From assembly GCA_023055425.1 (NCBI GenBank), contig JALGPY010000004.1, positions 111,021,504 through 111,085,503 of the forward strand: a stretch of 64,000 nucleotides of DNA, read 5' to 3'. Numbering within the stretch: the first letter of the stretch is position 1; each line of letters starts with the position of its first letter. A model generated the notes under the pieces. The model ran no database searches. It was not told the DNA's origin and saw only the letters and a list, made by a program, of their open reading frames with translations. Shown here one piece after another: positions 52,183 through 63,700 of this stretch. The translations under genes and the position numbers were made by a program. The stretch is from Linanthus parryae. Taxonomy: Eukaryota; Streptophyta; Magnoliopsida; Ericales; Polemoniaceae.

Positions 52183-52754
52183 TATAAATAGTACTACTTC
52201 GTAATACATAGGAAGGGATTCTAGAATTTCACCGATCGTTTTCTGTGACGGAAGAAGAAGCAGCGGACGAAGAAGGTACGTCTTCAGAGATGCTTTATTT
52301 TTGCAATTGCAATTGCAATTGAAAGTTTGTAACTTTATAGCCAATACCGTTAAAATTAACTGATTTTTTTTAAGAAAAACTTTTGGATCTGTTATGAGTT
52401 GTGAGGGATTGAGGTCTGATAAAACTCTAGTGTTGGATAGTTTCTAGGGTTTCTTCATGATGAAACCCTAGATTCCTAAGCTGGTTATTGTCTGTCTGAT
52501 CTTAGACTTGAAAACGTACCTCTTATTTCGTCGACTTTCATGGAACACAGTGTGTGCAGGATTCAATGTTCTTGTCTTCTTACGTAGAAACTAGCCTGAA
52601 TTAATCAAGTCATAGGGTTCTTTCTTTATTGGAATCTCGTCAACAACTGAGTGTTAAGTATCAGAACGTGGTGGAAAAATTGTCAGAAGCGAGATGAAAA
52701 AGTTTAATGTGTCCCCTAATGCTGTTTAATGTATCTTTACATGTTTTTTTGCAG
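52183..52754 (+). promoter_or_regulatory. Core promoter, leader and leader intron of eRF3-like gene d
   Basis: TATA box at 52,183 (TCTATAAATAG) and leader with GAAGAAG repeats. The donor used in copies a-c (ACT/GTAAGT) is replaced here by three GCAATT repeats. A consensus-like donor AAG/GTACGT at about 52,275 may substitute. The acceptor TTTTTTTGCAG ends at 52,754. The leader intron would be about 480 bp, against 266 bp in the array copies. Confidence 0.55.
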
Positions 52755-52775
52755 GGTTTGAACTTATATCTCCTG

Positions 52776-54140
52776 ATGGGTACTATTTGTGAGGACGAAA
52801 TCAAGTCCCTGCAGCTTAGTCCAGCCGAAGAAACCCCTGTTTCACAAGAAAAGCTTGAAGATATGAAGAAACGGCACTTGGTCGTGGTGTTAATCGGCCA
52901 TGTCGACGCCGGAAAATCCACCACCGGAGGCCAGATCCTCTTCCTCAGCGGCCAAGTCGACGACCGGACAATCAAAAAGTACGAGAAAGAAGCCAAGGAC
53001 AAGAACCGAGAAAGCTGGTACATGGCATACATCATGGACACAAACGAAGAAGAACGAGCCAAAGGAATCACCATCGATGTCGGCAAGGCCTACTTCGAGA
53101 CCCAAACCACAAGGTTCACCCTCCTAGACGCCCCGGGCCACAAGAGGTACGTCCCCAATATGATCAGCGGCGCGTCTCAGGCAGACGTGGGCATCCTCAT
53201 GGTATCCGCCCGAAAGGGAGAATTTGAGGCGGGGTACGTCGGCGGGACCCGCGAGCACGTCCTACTCGCGAAAACTCTAGGTGTCACGAAGCTAATTGTG
53301 GCCATCAACAAGATGGATGATTCTACTGTGAAATGGTCAAAAGAACGGTACGACGAGATTGAGTCGAAGATGAGGCCGTTTTTGAAGTCGTCGGGGTATA
53401 AAGTCGGTAGAGACGTCCACTTTCTTCCGATATCAGGACTTTTCGGCGAAAATATGCAAGCGAGAGTCGGTAGAGGGATTTGTCAGTGGTGGGACGGTTT
53501 CTGCCTCTTTGAAGTCCTCGACTCTGTCGAATCTCCCCCGCGGGACCGGGATGGCCCGTTTAGGTTACCGGTCACGGGAAAGTATAAGGACATGGGGAGT
53601 CTAGTTCTGATGGGGAAAGTAGAATCCGGAAGTATCCGGAAAGGGGACGATACGATGTTAGTCGTCGGGGCGAAAGTGGTTAATGTCAGAGTCGAGGCGA
53701 TATATTGCGGTGAAGATAGTAACGAGGAGGTAATCGCGGGACCCGGCGAGATTCTGAGGATTAGGTTATCAGGGGCTGGGATTGAGGAATCCGATGTCTT
53801 TGCAGGGTCCGTCTTGTGCGGCGTAAGGGACCCGATACGGTTTGCATACGAGTTTACAGCGCAATTAAAGATAGTCGGGCTCAAGGAGAATTCATTGTTC
53901 ACTGCAGGCTACCGGGCTGTTCTGCACATTCATTCAGCAACGGAGGACTGCGAGATCGCGAAGATGATGGACCAAAGGGTTGTTTTCGCGAAGAATGGCG
54001 ACGAAGTCGTGTGTCGCGTGAAGGTGAAAGCTGGGGTCTGTGTTGAGAAGTTTAGTGATTTTCCACAGCTGGGAAGGTTCACCATTCGCGACGAAGGCGG
54101 CACCATCGCTGTTGGGAAAGTCGTGGATCTATCTGCTTAA
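52776..54140 (+). CDS. eRF3-like GTPase, N-terminally short (copy d)
   Basis: A 454-aa intronless protein. I start at the ATG at 52,776, just after the leader-intron acceptor and aligned with the start of copies a-c, rather than at 52,707, which lies inside the intron. It has ten more residues (ETPVSQEK region) before LEDMKKRHL than the array copies. GTPase motifs GHVDAGKS, DAPGHK, NKMD and the QLGRFTIRDEGG signature are intact, and TREHVLLAK is closer to canonical eRF3. About 25 residues differ from copy c. It is convergent with the complete UPF0426-like gene (stop codons about 190 bp apart). It probably represents the oldest surviving position of the eRF3-like copies here. Confidence 0.85.
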   Translation: MGTICEDEIKSLQLSPAEETPVSQEKLEDMKKRHLVVVLIGHVDAGKSTTGGQILFLSGQVDDRTIKKYEKEAKDKNRESWYMAYIMDTNEEERAKGITIDVGKAYFETQTTRFTLLDAPGHKRYVPNMISGASQADVGILMVSARKGEFEAGYVGGTREHVLLAKTLGVTKLIVAINKMDDSTVKWSKERYDEIESKMRPFLKSSGYKVGRDVHFLPISGLFGENMQARVGRGICQWWDGFCLFEVLDSVESPPRDRDGPFRLPVTGKYKDMGSLVLMGKVESGSIRKGDDTMLVVGAKVVNVRVEAIYCGEDSNEEVIAGPGEILRIRLSGAGIEESDVFAGSVLCGVRDPIRFAYEFTAQLKIVGLKENSLFTAGYRAVLHIHSATEDCEIAKMMDQRVVFAKNGDEVVCRVKVKAGVCVEKFSDFPQLGRFTIRDEGGTIAVGKVVDLSA

Positions 54141-54332
54141 GCAAGCACCTGGTCTTAGAATACTATTAGCAGGGTATTATGAAACTAGCTCTTTATTTCA
54201 TATCATGAAGTCTAGAAGTACTTTAGCAAGATATTGATCAATACTGATCCATTATTACAGTATATTTAATTTAATAATTTCCAATACATGTTCAGCACTG
54301 TTTTTGATTCACAGAAAAATGTATATGGATTC

Positions 54333-57300
54333 TCATTCTATCACTATTTGCTGCGGACCTTCATCTTCCTCTGACTGGTCTTGTGCATTGTTAATAACTT
54401 CTTCTGCAAATCCAGATGATTCCACGGTCTTGGCAACCCATTCTCTAAGAGGCTCTTCATTCATGTCAAGTCTCAGAAGTCCAGCAAACAGACCCCCCAT
54501 GAAGGCCACCGGCTCCTAAACAAGTAAAAAGTAAAAATCAGAGAAAAAGGACAGAAAATGAAACACACTAGGTGCTAAAAATAGAGATGATTGATTGCAC
54601 AAAAATTGATGAAAAGGTCACAAACGAGCCGGGTCAATAGGCACAGGCTATGTCCAAGCCGGCAAGCACCAGCTTTATGAAATTTATCATCAGGAGGCCG
54701 ATTTCTCTGTTTTTGCTTCCACTGCAGATTTTGTGATACTCGCAAAATATTCCCAAGTATGTTGGAAAGATCTTATGAAGTTATACAATTCGTCTTTACT
54801 ATGGTGGCGTTTGTGGTCTGCTGCTTAAGAAGTTTCAGTCAAAACGTGACGTAGTATGTTCAAGCACATTCCAACGCTCTCCTTATCATCTTCATGTCTG
54901 TTGTGTTTCTTTTCCAGCTTCAAGATAATTCTTGGCCAATTCAAAAGAATTACAGGCAACACCTTCGTGGGAAAATTAATATGGGCTTCAACGCAAGAGA
55001 GTACAAATTTGATCATATAAGTTGTATAGGGTTTCAGTTTTTCAGATGGATGCTCTAGATATGTTCAGTGGGGCAATATGAGAATTATTAGCTACTATTT
55101 TATCACATAAGTTCAGTGGTATCATTCAGGGCTACTTTAGTTATTTTTATTAAGTAGAGTTCGTATTGGTTCTCTATTTATAGTGTTTTAATCTTCTTCA
55201 TTAATCAGAGTTTTAGAGATGGATAATTTGCGAATGCTATCGTGCGAATAGCCAATCCCTGGCAAGGGTAAACAACCAGCTTCTTCTTTCTCTTCTATCT
55301 TTATTCACTGCGTACTGTTCATAGGTCACGGCACTGTGAAACTGGTGCACCTAATTCATTGTCCTACATCACGTGTTCCAGTCCTACTCCACGGAGTACC
55401 TTATTTCTCAACTTAAAGAATGAACGAGTCCTCTGCAACCAATCCCACGTAATTAAAAGGCTCCGCAAAAGTTGTTGGCACGCAATGGAGCTCAGAAAAC
55501 CTGATGTGGAGCTCACCACTATTGATTTTCCCCTTTCTCAAACTGATGCACACCATCATCACCAAGTGGCTCATCAGTAAGAGTAATACCTGCCTCTTGC
55601 AAGAAGCAAAAAAGAAAAACCACCGCCCTTCTCCGCGGAGGCTCCTCCTTACTATAGAAACAACCACTTGAGACAAATGCCCAAAAACACGGACCTGTGA
55701 TGCTGTTTAAGCCAGGGCATCATTATTGTTATCTTTTTACATACATTTGATTTTTTATACTAACAGATGACAAAATATTGGTTCAAACTCCTTTACTGAT
55801 AATTATATCTTACATATCACTGGAATGCTTGGGATCGAGATTGACAAGTTGTGTCGTGAAGTTGTCGCACGTGAGAACTTAAAACCCGCTTGAACTTTTT
55901 GTTCAACAGGAGCGACTGTCATCTCATTAAGCGTCCCTAGCGTGTCCCCCAAGTGTCCATTCCAATAAAATTCTATAAAATACCCGGACTCGCCAGCTCG
56001 AGTGTCTGACACATATTTTGTAGTTTTCGTACGAGTGTCCCAAGTCTCCTATACAGATACAGCTCCTAATTTGGAGTGTCCATGCTTCCTAGAGTTAACA
56101 TAACACAGATTTCATACCAAAGGGGCTGCTACGGTGCAACCTTAGGTCTAGTCTCAGAAGGCCAAATAATAACCACAGTCCACAGTAGTCAGTGTACAGC
56201 TTATTTGGACTCGAACCCACGGACTACGGATTTAGTTAATATACTTCCCTTACTGTCACCTCCTCTTGCTCCAATCTATATCGTCATTTTAGCTTTCATC
56301 CCCTCATTCAAAAGTTGAAACATTGTATCCCACCCCTCAAAACACAAAAATCGGGTTTAAAATTGCGCGCTTGAGGCCTGGACCCTAGAAATGTTCTCAT
56401 TACTCCCAGTTTGTCTATTCTTTTGCTAATGTATGCTGACCCTCATGCCTAACTCACTATCTCCCTGAGCCACCAGAGCAGTTCAACCATTATACCCCGC
56501 ATCTTCTCTGAAAAGATAGCCAGTGTTATCATGATATTATATCAGGCCGAGTCGCAACCATGAGGAAGATAACAAGAGAGTGGGATATGCATAGGAAGCT
56601 CAGAAAACATATTATTACCTACTTTTGAGTTGTTACTACCAATTTGACTGTAAAGGCGGAAACAATTCCCTCAACCCCCCCCCCCCCCCCCCCCCCCCTT
56701 GCCATTCGTTGTGGTCAGTTTACTGTTTTATCCTCATTTCTACTACTTTTCGACCACCAGGGATCTATCGATTGCATCAGCTGCTGGGCTATATATGTCA
56801 GATTATTGTATGTTAAAGTGGGAGATTCATACAAACATAGATCAAAGCAATGCTCTTAGTCTTTTGACTGCTCAAAAAAGGTACTACCTATGTTTCTTCT
56901 GTTTCAGCTTATTTCACCCAGTGATGTGATTAGCAAAACGATAAAAGAATTTGGTTATTTTTGTATGGTGTTATAAAGGAAAGTTTACTCTACCACACCA
57001 TGAAAAAATTGTCAAAAAATTACATCGTTTTGGCACCCAAATCACCAAGTCAAACTGAATCAGTTACGGGTTAAAAAGTCAAACGCAGACGAAACAGAAG
57101 AAACCGAGGTAGTATGCAGTATGATGCTAATTAGGGGGAAAACAACAATTTTTTTTGGGAAATCCCAAATTGATAATAATCTAACCCAGACCCATCACTG
57201 GTTTCAAGCTTCCAGATCTTTCCTCAGCTTCAATCAGACAAAACCCAGAAATAAAGGGATAAAATTAGTTACATACCTTCAAGGCTTCCTTAACAACAGG

Positions 57301-57549
57301 CTCGTCAATGGGACTGAAGAAGAAAGCTTTAACCCCACCGCGACGTTTACTGAATGACAGGGCTGTCGCCGGCGGCGGAGATAGGTGTTTCAGAGACCCA
57401 GATTTTAGCTGTCACAGAATCAGACCCACATCAGGAAAACGTCGGAATCGTAAAATGTAAGCTTATAAAGAGGCGAATCCGATGAGTGAGAGAGAGAGAT
57501 GGGAGCTTACAGGAGAGCAAAGTGGAAGAGAATTGAGAAACAGAGACAT
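54333..57549 (-). CDS. UPF0426-like chloroplast protein, three exons
   Basis: Minus-strand model: 57511-57549, 57277-57408 and 54333-54515, giving 117 aa with all junctions GT-AG in phase 0. The N-terminus (MSLFLNSLPLCSP, then LKSGSLKHLSPPPATALSFS) is rich in Ser/Leu and basic residues with no acidic ones, as in a plastid transit peptide. The mature part begins RGGVKAFFFSPIDEPVVKEA and continues with EPVAFMGGLFAGLLRLDMNE, EPLREWVAKTVESSG and an acidic tail. This matches what I remember of the plant UPF0426 family (Arabidopsis At1g28150 type), a small plastid protein of unknown function. The 2.76-kb second intron holds F-box 3'-flank debris, a poly(C) tract and a Stowaway element. The gene ends the F-box/eRF3 array. 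Confidence 0.8.
54633..54663 (-). repeat. Right arm of the 31-bp inverted repeat around eRF3-like copy d
   Basis: Partner of 51,476-51,506 (28 of 31 bases match in inverted orientation). It begins exactly where homology between this intron and the array spacer (24,816 onward) stops. Confidence 0.7.
54664..56674. other. Interior of the UPF0426-like intron 2
   Basis: About 54,790-54,930 resembles the F-box 3' flank (GTGGTCTGCTGC ... AAGCACATTCCAACG), so an F-box fragment landed or remained here. The rest is unique, with no gene I can support. A CGTACGAGTGTCC-type motif near 56,028 and GTGTCTGACAC near 56,000 weakly resemble 63,230-63,300. Confidence 0.5.
56675..56698. repeat. Poly(C) run, 24 nt
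   Basis: Uninterrupted C tract in the UPF0426-like intron (a G tract on the transcribed strand). Its true length may be uncertain because such tracts sequence poorly. Confidence 0.85.
56884..57112. mobile_element. Stowaway-like MITE, 229 bp, in the UPF0426-like intron
   Basis: Ends CTACCTATGTTTCTTCTG and CAGAAGAAACCGAGGTAG between TA duplicates (56,882-56,883 and 57,113-57,114). This is the best-preserved inverted ends of the family in this window. Confidence 0.85.
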
Positions 57550-57729
57550 CTTCAGTGTGTCGGAAGAGTTCGATTGACGGTGCTGGTTTCAGAGTTGCAG
57601 ATGCTGTTTGGTACTGTGGGTTGGGTTCTGGTGGGTAGTTCCAGAACAAAATGAAAAAATCGAAACTAAAAAGGAAGGGAGGTGAATCACCAAAATATCC
57701 CCCCAACACTTCACCAGAGCTTGTTTGGT

Positions 57730-58610
57730 ACGGCAGATTTTAATCTGAGTTGGATTAAAATCTTGCAATATTTAAACAATCTGCATATTTCAACTAAAGT
57801 TCAACCCAACGTTATATATACGGTTTGGAGGGCGGCTCAAGATTCGTTCACTACTAGAATGAAAGTTACAAAGTTCAAGAAAAATATTTCAGTGGAGTGC
57901 CCTTGTGTCACAAGCATCCAGAAACTGCTACCCCTTTACTCATGGCATGCTTAGTCGCGAAAGATTTATGAAGCGCTTTGGAAATGTGTTTAGCAATACT
58001 ATTGTTGGTGATAGGACCTTTTGGATCCCGTGTTTGATTATATCCCTTTTCAAGAAGGATCGGGCGATCTTTTGTACGGTACTTTGACGAATTTGAAGCA
58101 CTAGAAATGCTCGAATTTTCCAGGGTAAAGTCGCTTCTGAGGAGGAACTCTACAGATCCACCCTCGCTATCATCGCTCAACAGTCGATGGTGGCCAATAC
58201 CTCGTACGGTAAAGGCTTAGCGGAAGTCACTTCGGCCTCGTGTTGGCACCCACCGGACAGTGGTATCGTGAAGATCAACTCAGGCTTTTTCTACCATGTG
58301 AAGATCAAGCAGTTGGAGGTGCGGTTACACGTGATCATTCGGGTCAAGTATTGGCGGCCGTTGCTTCACCGTTTTCGACAGCCACTACGACATTCGAAGC
58401 AGAATCGCTCGCCGGGATGGTCTTCTGCTAGCTTTGGATTGCAACTACCTCAGAGTCGTTGCAGAGGTGGATGTAAAGAGAGTCATCAATGCAATCACCA
58501 ATGTCGAGGCTGCAAGACTTGTTGAAGTTTGGACATTTTACAGTATATTCGTAGTTTAGCTCTGCGTTTGATGTAAGTTTGATCTTTCGATACCAAAAAA
58601 ATTCGTCTGG
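57730..58610 (+). mobile_element. LINE 3' remnant: zf-RVT and RNase-H-like pieces
   Basis: Broken frames read VWRAAQDSFTTRMKVTKF, then CHKHPETATPLLMACLVAKD (a zf-RVT 'C..H..E.....C' region), then WHPPDSGIVKINSGFF, GAVTRDHSGQVLAAVASPF and TTTFEAESLAGM (RNase-H-like), ending in AT-rich DNA near 58,610. Multiple shifts and stops show it is dead. Outer sequences CTTGTTTGGTACGG (57,721) and ATACCAAACAAGACC (58,964) are inverted, so it may be cargo of a larger Harbinger-like element, but I found no target duplication. Confidence 0.65.
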
Positions 58611-60223
58611 CTATTTAGTTACCCTACATGGGCCCAGCAATTTCTTCAAAGATGTAATTGGGTTCTCTAATCCCACAAATTTACATTAATAGAAATTGGT
58701 CTTCCTCTCAAACAAAAAGTAAGATTTTTTAGCTGAAAATTAAAAAAAAAATAGTTAAAATTTGTTTTTGACATCAGCATTATCAGAGTTCATTTATACG
58801 TAGTTGTAATCAATAAGTTGGCTTCAAAGCTCTTTAAATTTTGTGAAATCGATCAAATTAGTACTTTACAATTTCAACTGATCATACCAATTAAATTTTG
58901 GTTTTCAGTTCAACTAGATTTTTTCACCCAAAATTTTCAGTCAATTTTTCAGATTTTCAGCTAATACCAAACAAGACCTAAGAGTAGTATGGTTCTCAAT
59001 AATCTGATGACAATAATATGTAGTATGAATAAAATTATAATTTAAAATTATTGAGCATGCGCGGAAAATCTGAATTGAAATTTAATATATTGGCAACACC
59101 TGTCGCTTTTTTTAATTTTAAGTTTATGATCAATGTGCTTATCTGAACTTTTATCATATCTAAAATGACGTGTGGATAAATTGACGATTCATACATGACA
59201 ATAGGGTGAATATGAAATTTGAGCAAGCTAGAGCTAAAAATTCTCCAATATTAGAGATTTTAGAATCTGTAGGTTTAAAGCTTAGCTGAAATTAAAATCT
59301 GATTTCAAAAATAGACCCAAAAGAATTATTTGACTGATTTTAATGTCAAGTGAGATTATAATCTCTAACGAAAAATGCACTGAAACTTAAGACCCTATTC
59401 ACCCATTGGAATTTATCGATGTTTTGATATATGTTAGGATAAGGGTCTGATGCTGGTTCACAATACTATATTGTTTTCTTATTTATTTTGCTCTATGTGG
59501 ATGCTTATGTGACAATGCGGTGCGAAAGAGACTCCAAACAAATGTAGAGGTGAGGGTTCATATCGTGAAATTTATTGAGAATGTATATTGGTTGCTGATA
59601 ATTTACGCCGGTAAACATGCACTAGTAGCGGGTAAGACTGGATTCTTAATCAAGATTACGTGAATATTAATTTAGTTCGTTTAAAAAATGAGACGATATA
59701 CGCTCACTAAAGGCACAATAGCAGTATAATAACTTGTAATTAAATGATTGAGAAAGTTTCACGATAGAGTGCTTGAGCACTCACCTCTCTGGATTAACAC
59801 ATACTACAAGACTACAAGTAGATGGCCCTAACAAGAAGATATCCTCCTGAAAGAAAGTAGTGGAAAAACACAAGTTTTTCAGGATTTGGCACTTTTAAGA
59901 ACCTAACCAATTTTTTCCTTTGTCACGACAATGAAGTGAATGTGTACCATGCTCGTGCGTTTGTAAAGTAAAACCTAGATAAATGAATATCCGATACACG
60001 ACTTGGGCAGATAGGGCTTCATGAATGTTCGATAAGCGAATAACATCGCCAAATGAATAATTTTCTCCAATCCCAATAGAATTCGTTTTTCGAGATTTAA
60101 CTGTACTTAGTATTATGCTTACATTCAAACATCTTCTCCGCAAAATCATATCATGGGATAGAGGAAAATGTATCCTTGCCCCTTGGACATGTATGGTAAT
60201 GATTTGGTATTCATCATGTTCTC
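58611..60223. other. AT-rich intergenic stretch, no gene seen
   Basis: There are no credible ORFs. The part 58,720-58,980 is very AT-rich and ends in TTCAGCTAATACCAAACAAG, possibly the end of a TIR element. I recognise nothing else. Confidence 0.5.
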
Positions 60224-60240
60224 AACACTAGAGCGGCACA

Positions 60241-60417
60241 ATGGCGAAATTCGGGTTAGGGCTAGGTTTAAATCAGAGCCGGGTTTGGACTAGTATCCCA
60301 CCGCCTTGGGCCGTAGATCTCATTTTCAGTGATGTATTGAGCCGTTTTAATGGCCAGACTTTGAACTAATCCGATGGATTCCTTTCAAAAAAAAACAAAA
60401 AAATAAAAAAAAAAAAA
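60241..60417 (+). mobile_element. Short retroposon (SINE-like), 177 bp, with 17-bp target duplication
   Basis: The insert runs from ATGGCGAAATTCGGG to an A-rich tail (about 60,387-60,417) and is flanked by identical 17-bp copies of AACACTAGAGCGGCACA (60,224-60,240 and 60,418-60,434). Long target duplications plus a poly(A) tail show LINE-machinery retroposition. A B-box-like GGTTTAAATC near 60,269 hints at a SINE, but a 5'-truncated LINE is possible. Confidence 0.85.
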
Positions 60418-60740
60418 AACACTAGAGCGGCACATCAGCATGGTTTAAATACAAATTTAAAGGATTGGTGGAGTTCTATATCAACAACGCTATAATAGAA
60501 GCTCATATTTGTGCACGAAGATTACCACTACACAAAATGATAGTATCAAAAGAATATATGAATCGGAGTTGAGTTCTGACTCCATACTATTACATAAACT
60601 TTATTTTACAGTAAAGTATTAATTTACAAAAAATAGTAGACATGCACATTATAAGAATCAAACAGAAAATAATGATATTAAATTTAATATTAATAGTAAC
60701 AAGAAGAAGAAGAAGAAGAAAGCCCTCCGTTCTTCAGTAA

Positions 60741-63700
60741 TTAATTTTCCGGTTGCTTGTCATCCCTCTTGGTTATCTGGATTTCAAAGCCATTGACCAA
60801 TCGAGCAGAGGGAAAGAAAGACATTTTATCCTCTTTCAGCTGACTCCACCTATAGATCGCCATGAACATGTAATTAGAAAAAAAAAAAAAGATGTAAAAA
60901 AGGCGCAAAAATATAATTTATTACTTCATTTAGTTGGTAAAAAAAGCACCTTAATACGAAAAAAGAATGAAAGCCAGGGATTTTACCTGTACGTGGTAGT
61001 GAAATGATGAAGAAAAAGAGCGATCTGAAGGCGAGCCAACTCGGCCCCGGGACAGTATCGAGCTCCTCCGCCGAAGGGAGTATAGACCGGACTACTTCTC
61101 CAATTCCGCTTTTCCTACAAAATACGATAATATACGAACATGATAAATTAATTCGTAGTATAATTTAAGAATTAAAACATATGGGAAATAAAGAGATTTA
61201 TGAAATATTAATTAATAAATTTAATTAAATAAATACTAACCTGGTTCTCTGGATCCATCCATCTCCAAGGATTGAAATTGGTAGCTCCTTCATATAAGTT
61301 TTCATCCAAGTGGACTGCTGAAAGAAATGGAACTACAAAGCATCCTTTTGGAATCACATAATCTGCATAATAATAATCAGCATCAAAGAAAACCACATCA
61401 ACTTTTTACATTTTACGTTTACACTATATACCACAATCAAAATGATTTCGTTAATGTTTATTACCGCTTTCATCTTGCCATGTTTGGATGAGATAGATTA
61501 TTAGACAGATTAGATAGATCATTCAATAATCCATCTCAATCACTCATACAATAATCTATCTTATCCAAACTACCCCAAAAGGTACACCGTGAATACCTTG
61601 ATATATAACGTCTTCTTTTGTCTCTCTCATCAACCAGATCGCAATGCCTCCAATCCGCAATGTTTCATCAATAACCTGTATACAAGTAGAGAGTAAATTA
61701 TACCACTGCATCATATATCTTGGAAGTTGTGATACTACTAAGGAATAAAATATATTTAGCAAAATTAGTGAGTCAATTAAACTAGTCTTAATTTAATTGA
61801 AGAACTTACACATTGAGTGAAAGGCATCTCTTTGTATTGTTGCCATGTGAGCATGTCATTGCCATCAATGTCAGTCCTTAGCCTTTGTTGCTCATCCTGA
61901 TTTTCATGAAAAATATTGTAAGTGAGATACTAATTTTTTCCCAAATAGAGAGAGAGAGAGAGAGATTTGAGTACCAATAGCTGGTTCAAAGCCTTGGGGC
62001 ATTGAGTGAGGAAGTAAACAGCAAAGAGCATGGTCTTAGCAGTGGTTTCATTGCCAGCAAAGAGAAGGTTTATCATGAAATCTGCAATGGCATTATCAGC
62101 TATGCTTCCTTCCTCTATCAACCTCCCAAGCACACCATTCTTAACTTTCCTTGATTCTTCATCTTCAAGCCTGTGCAGCCTTATTGTCTTGTTTATTTTC
62201 CTTATTATGCTCTCCCTTGCCTGATCATTGATCATCAAATAGTAACATTCAATGAAATTTCCTCATCAAATCACTTATTTACTAGCATATTTCAAATATT
62301 TTTAATCACTCAAAATCTTTATACTTTCTTGACTTAACTACTCAGGATTCAGACTCTTGACCCAGTGGCGGTGCCAGGAATGATGAACAGTCACGAAAAA
62401 GTCAATGTAAATTCAATAACATAGACAGTAGTACAAAAATTCAGAATTAGTCAGATATATTCGTGTGGTTAGTAGAAAAACACCACTATCATAATACTCA
62501 AAGTTAGGGATATCAATTGAGTTTTTGGAAACTCCGGGAAGTGTCACCTCTTGGGTGGCTCTGCCCCTGCCTTGACCTGAGCTTATAATATAATAATACG
62601 ATAATGAACAGTAATCACATGCATTGTCAGTAGCTCGCGCGTAAATATTTTGCAACAACTATATTTCATGAAATGATTGTATACCTTCATAGCAGTGTGG
62701 TAGGCGAAACCAGGGACGTTGATGGGAACTGAGAGGCAACCATCGACAAAATCAGAGAAGAGACGAGCCATCTCATCAACTTCTTCTTCACTCAATACTC
62801 CCAATAGTTGATTCACCATCAAGTTTATTGCTAACTGCACCATTAACATCATCATTATCGCAAGCTAACACATCTTTTTTTCTTCAATTGAGAGCCCTAA
62901 AATAGCGCATTTTATTCATAAATAATTATACATACATGAATTTCAAAAAAAAAAAAAAGCTATGCATACATGCAAAAACGTGCATTATAATACAAGTAAT
63001 CAGCACATGAACATGACCACTAGTTTCTATTATGGCTTAGCTAGCAATTAAAGCCAAGAAAAATAAAACTTAAAGGGGTTGAGTTGACTGTTATATTTAT
63101 GTAATATATCTATGACTGGAGAAATTTTTAAATGTAACGACCATTAACTAACTGAATAGACATGACAGATAGTGTGTCAGATTCATCGGTCAATCTCCAC
63201 AATACTTCAAGGGCAAGATTGAAACACACGAGACACTTTTCTACGAGTACACTCTAAAACTTGGCATAATTCAGCTTTCACCTATGTCTGACACGTTGTA
63301 AAATGTCTCTTATATTAGTACATAAAAACTGTCAGACACATGAAAATATATTTTTTACTATGTAAATATGTACATGGTGCAATTTGTCGCCATATCTACT
63401 TTTTATTGGTACCGGAAACTTAACTCCTAAGATATCAATACCTTTTACAATATTGAGAAAATAAGAAAGTTGCGGTAAAAAAAATAGATAGGATCACTAG
63501 CTAGACGCTTCCCTATTTACTTTGTATTTTTACCTTCGGCTAGAGTGGATAGTTAAAATTTGTAAATATTCTTTAAGTTATGACGATTGTAGTATAAGTT
63601 ATCAGTGACAGTTGACAAGACAGTAATGAAGAGATAGCAGGTGTGGACTTGCCTTTCTGCAGACATCTTGGAGAATAATGACCTGATTGTCCTCAAAACT

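Noticed and set aside
52707..52775. Upstream in-frame ATG extending eRF3-like copy d by 23 residues
   Set aside because: It lies inside the leader intron, before the TTTTTTTGCAG acceptor, and has no counterpart in copies a-c. The residues are hydrophobic and unrelated to eRF3.
57721..58980. A complete Harbinger-like element carrying LINE pieces
   Set aside because: CTTGTTTGGTA and TACCAAACAAG are inverted, but no matching target duplication was found and the similarity between the ends is short. I kept only the LINE remnant.
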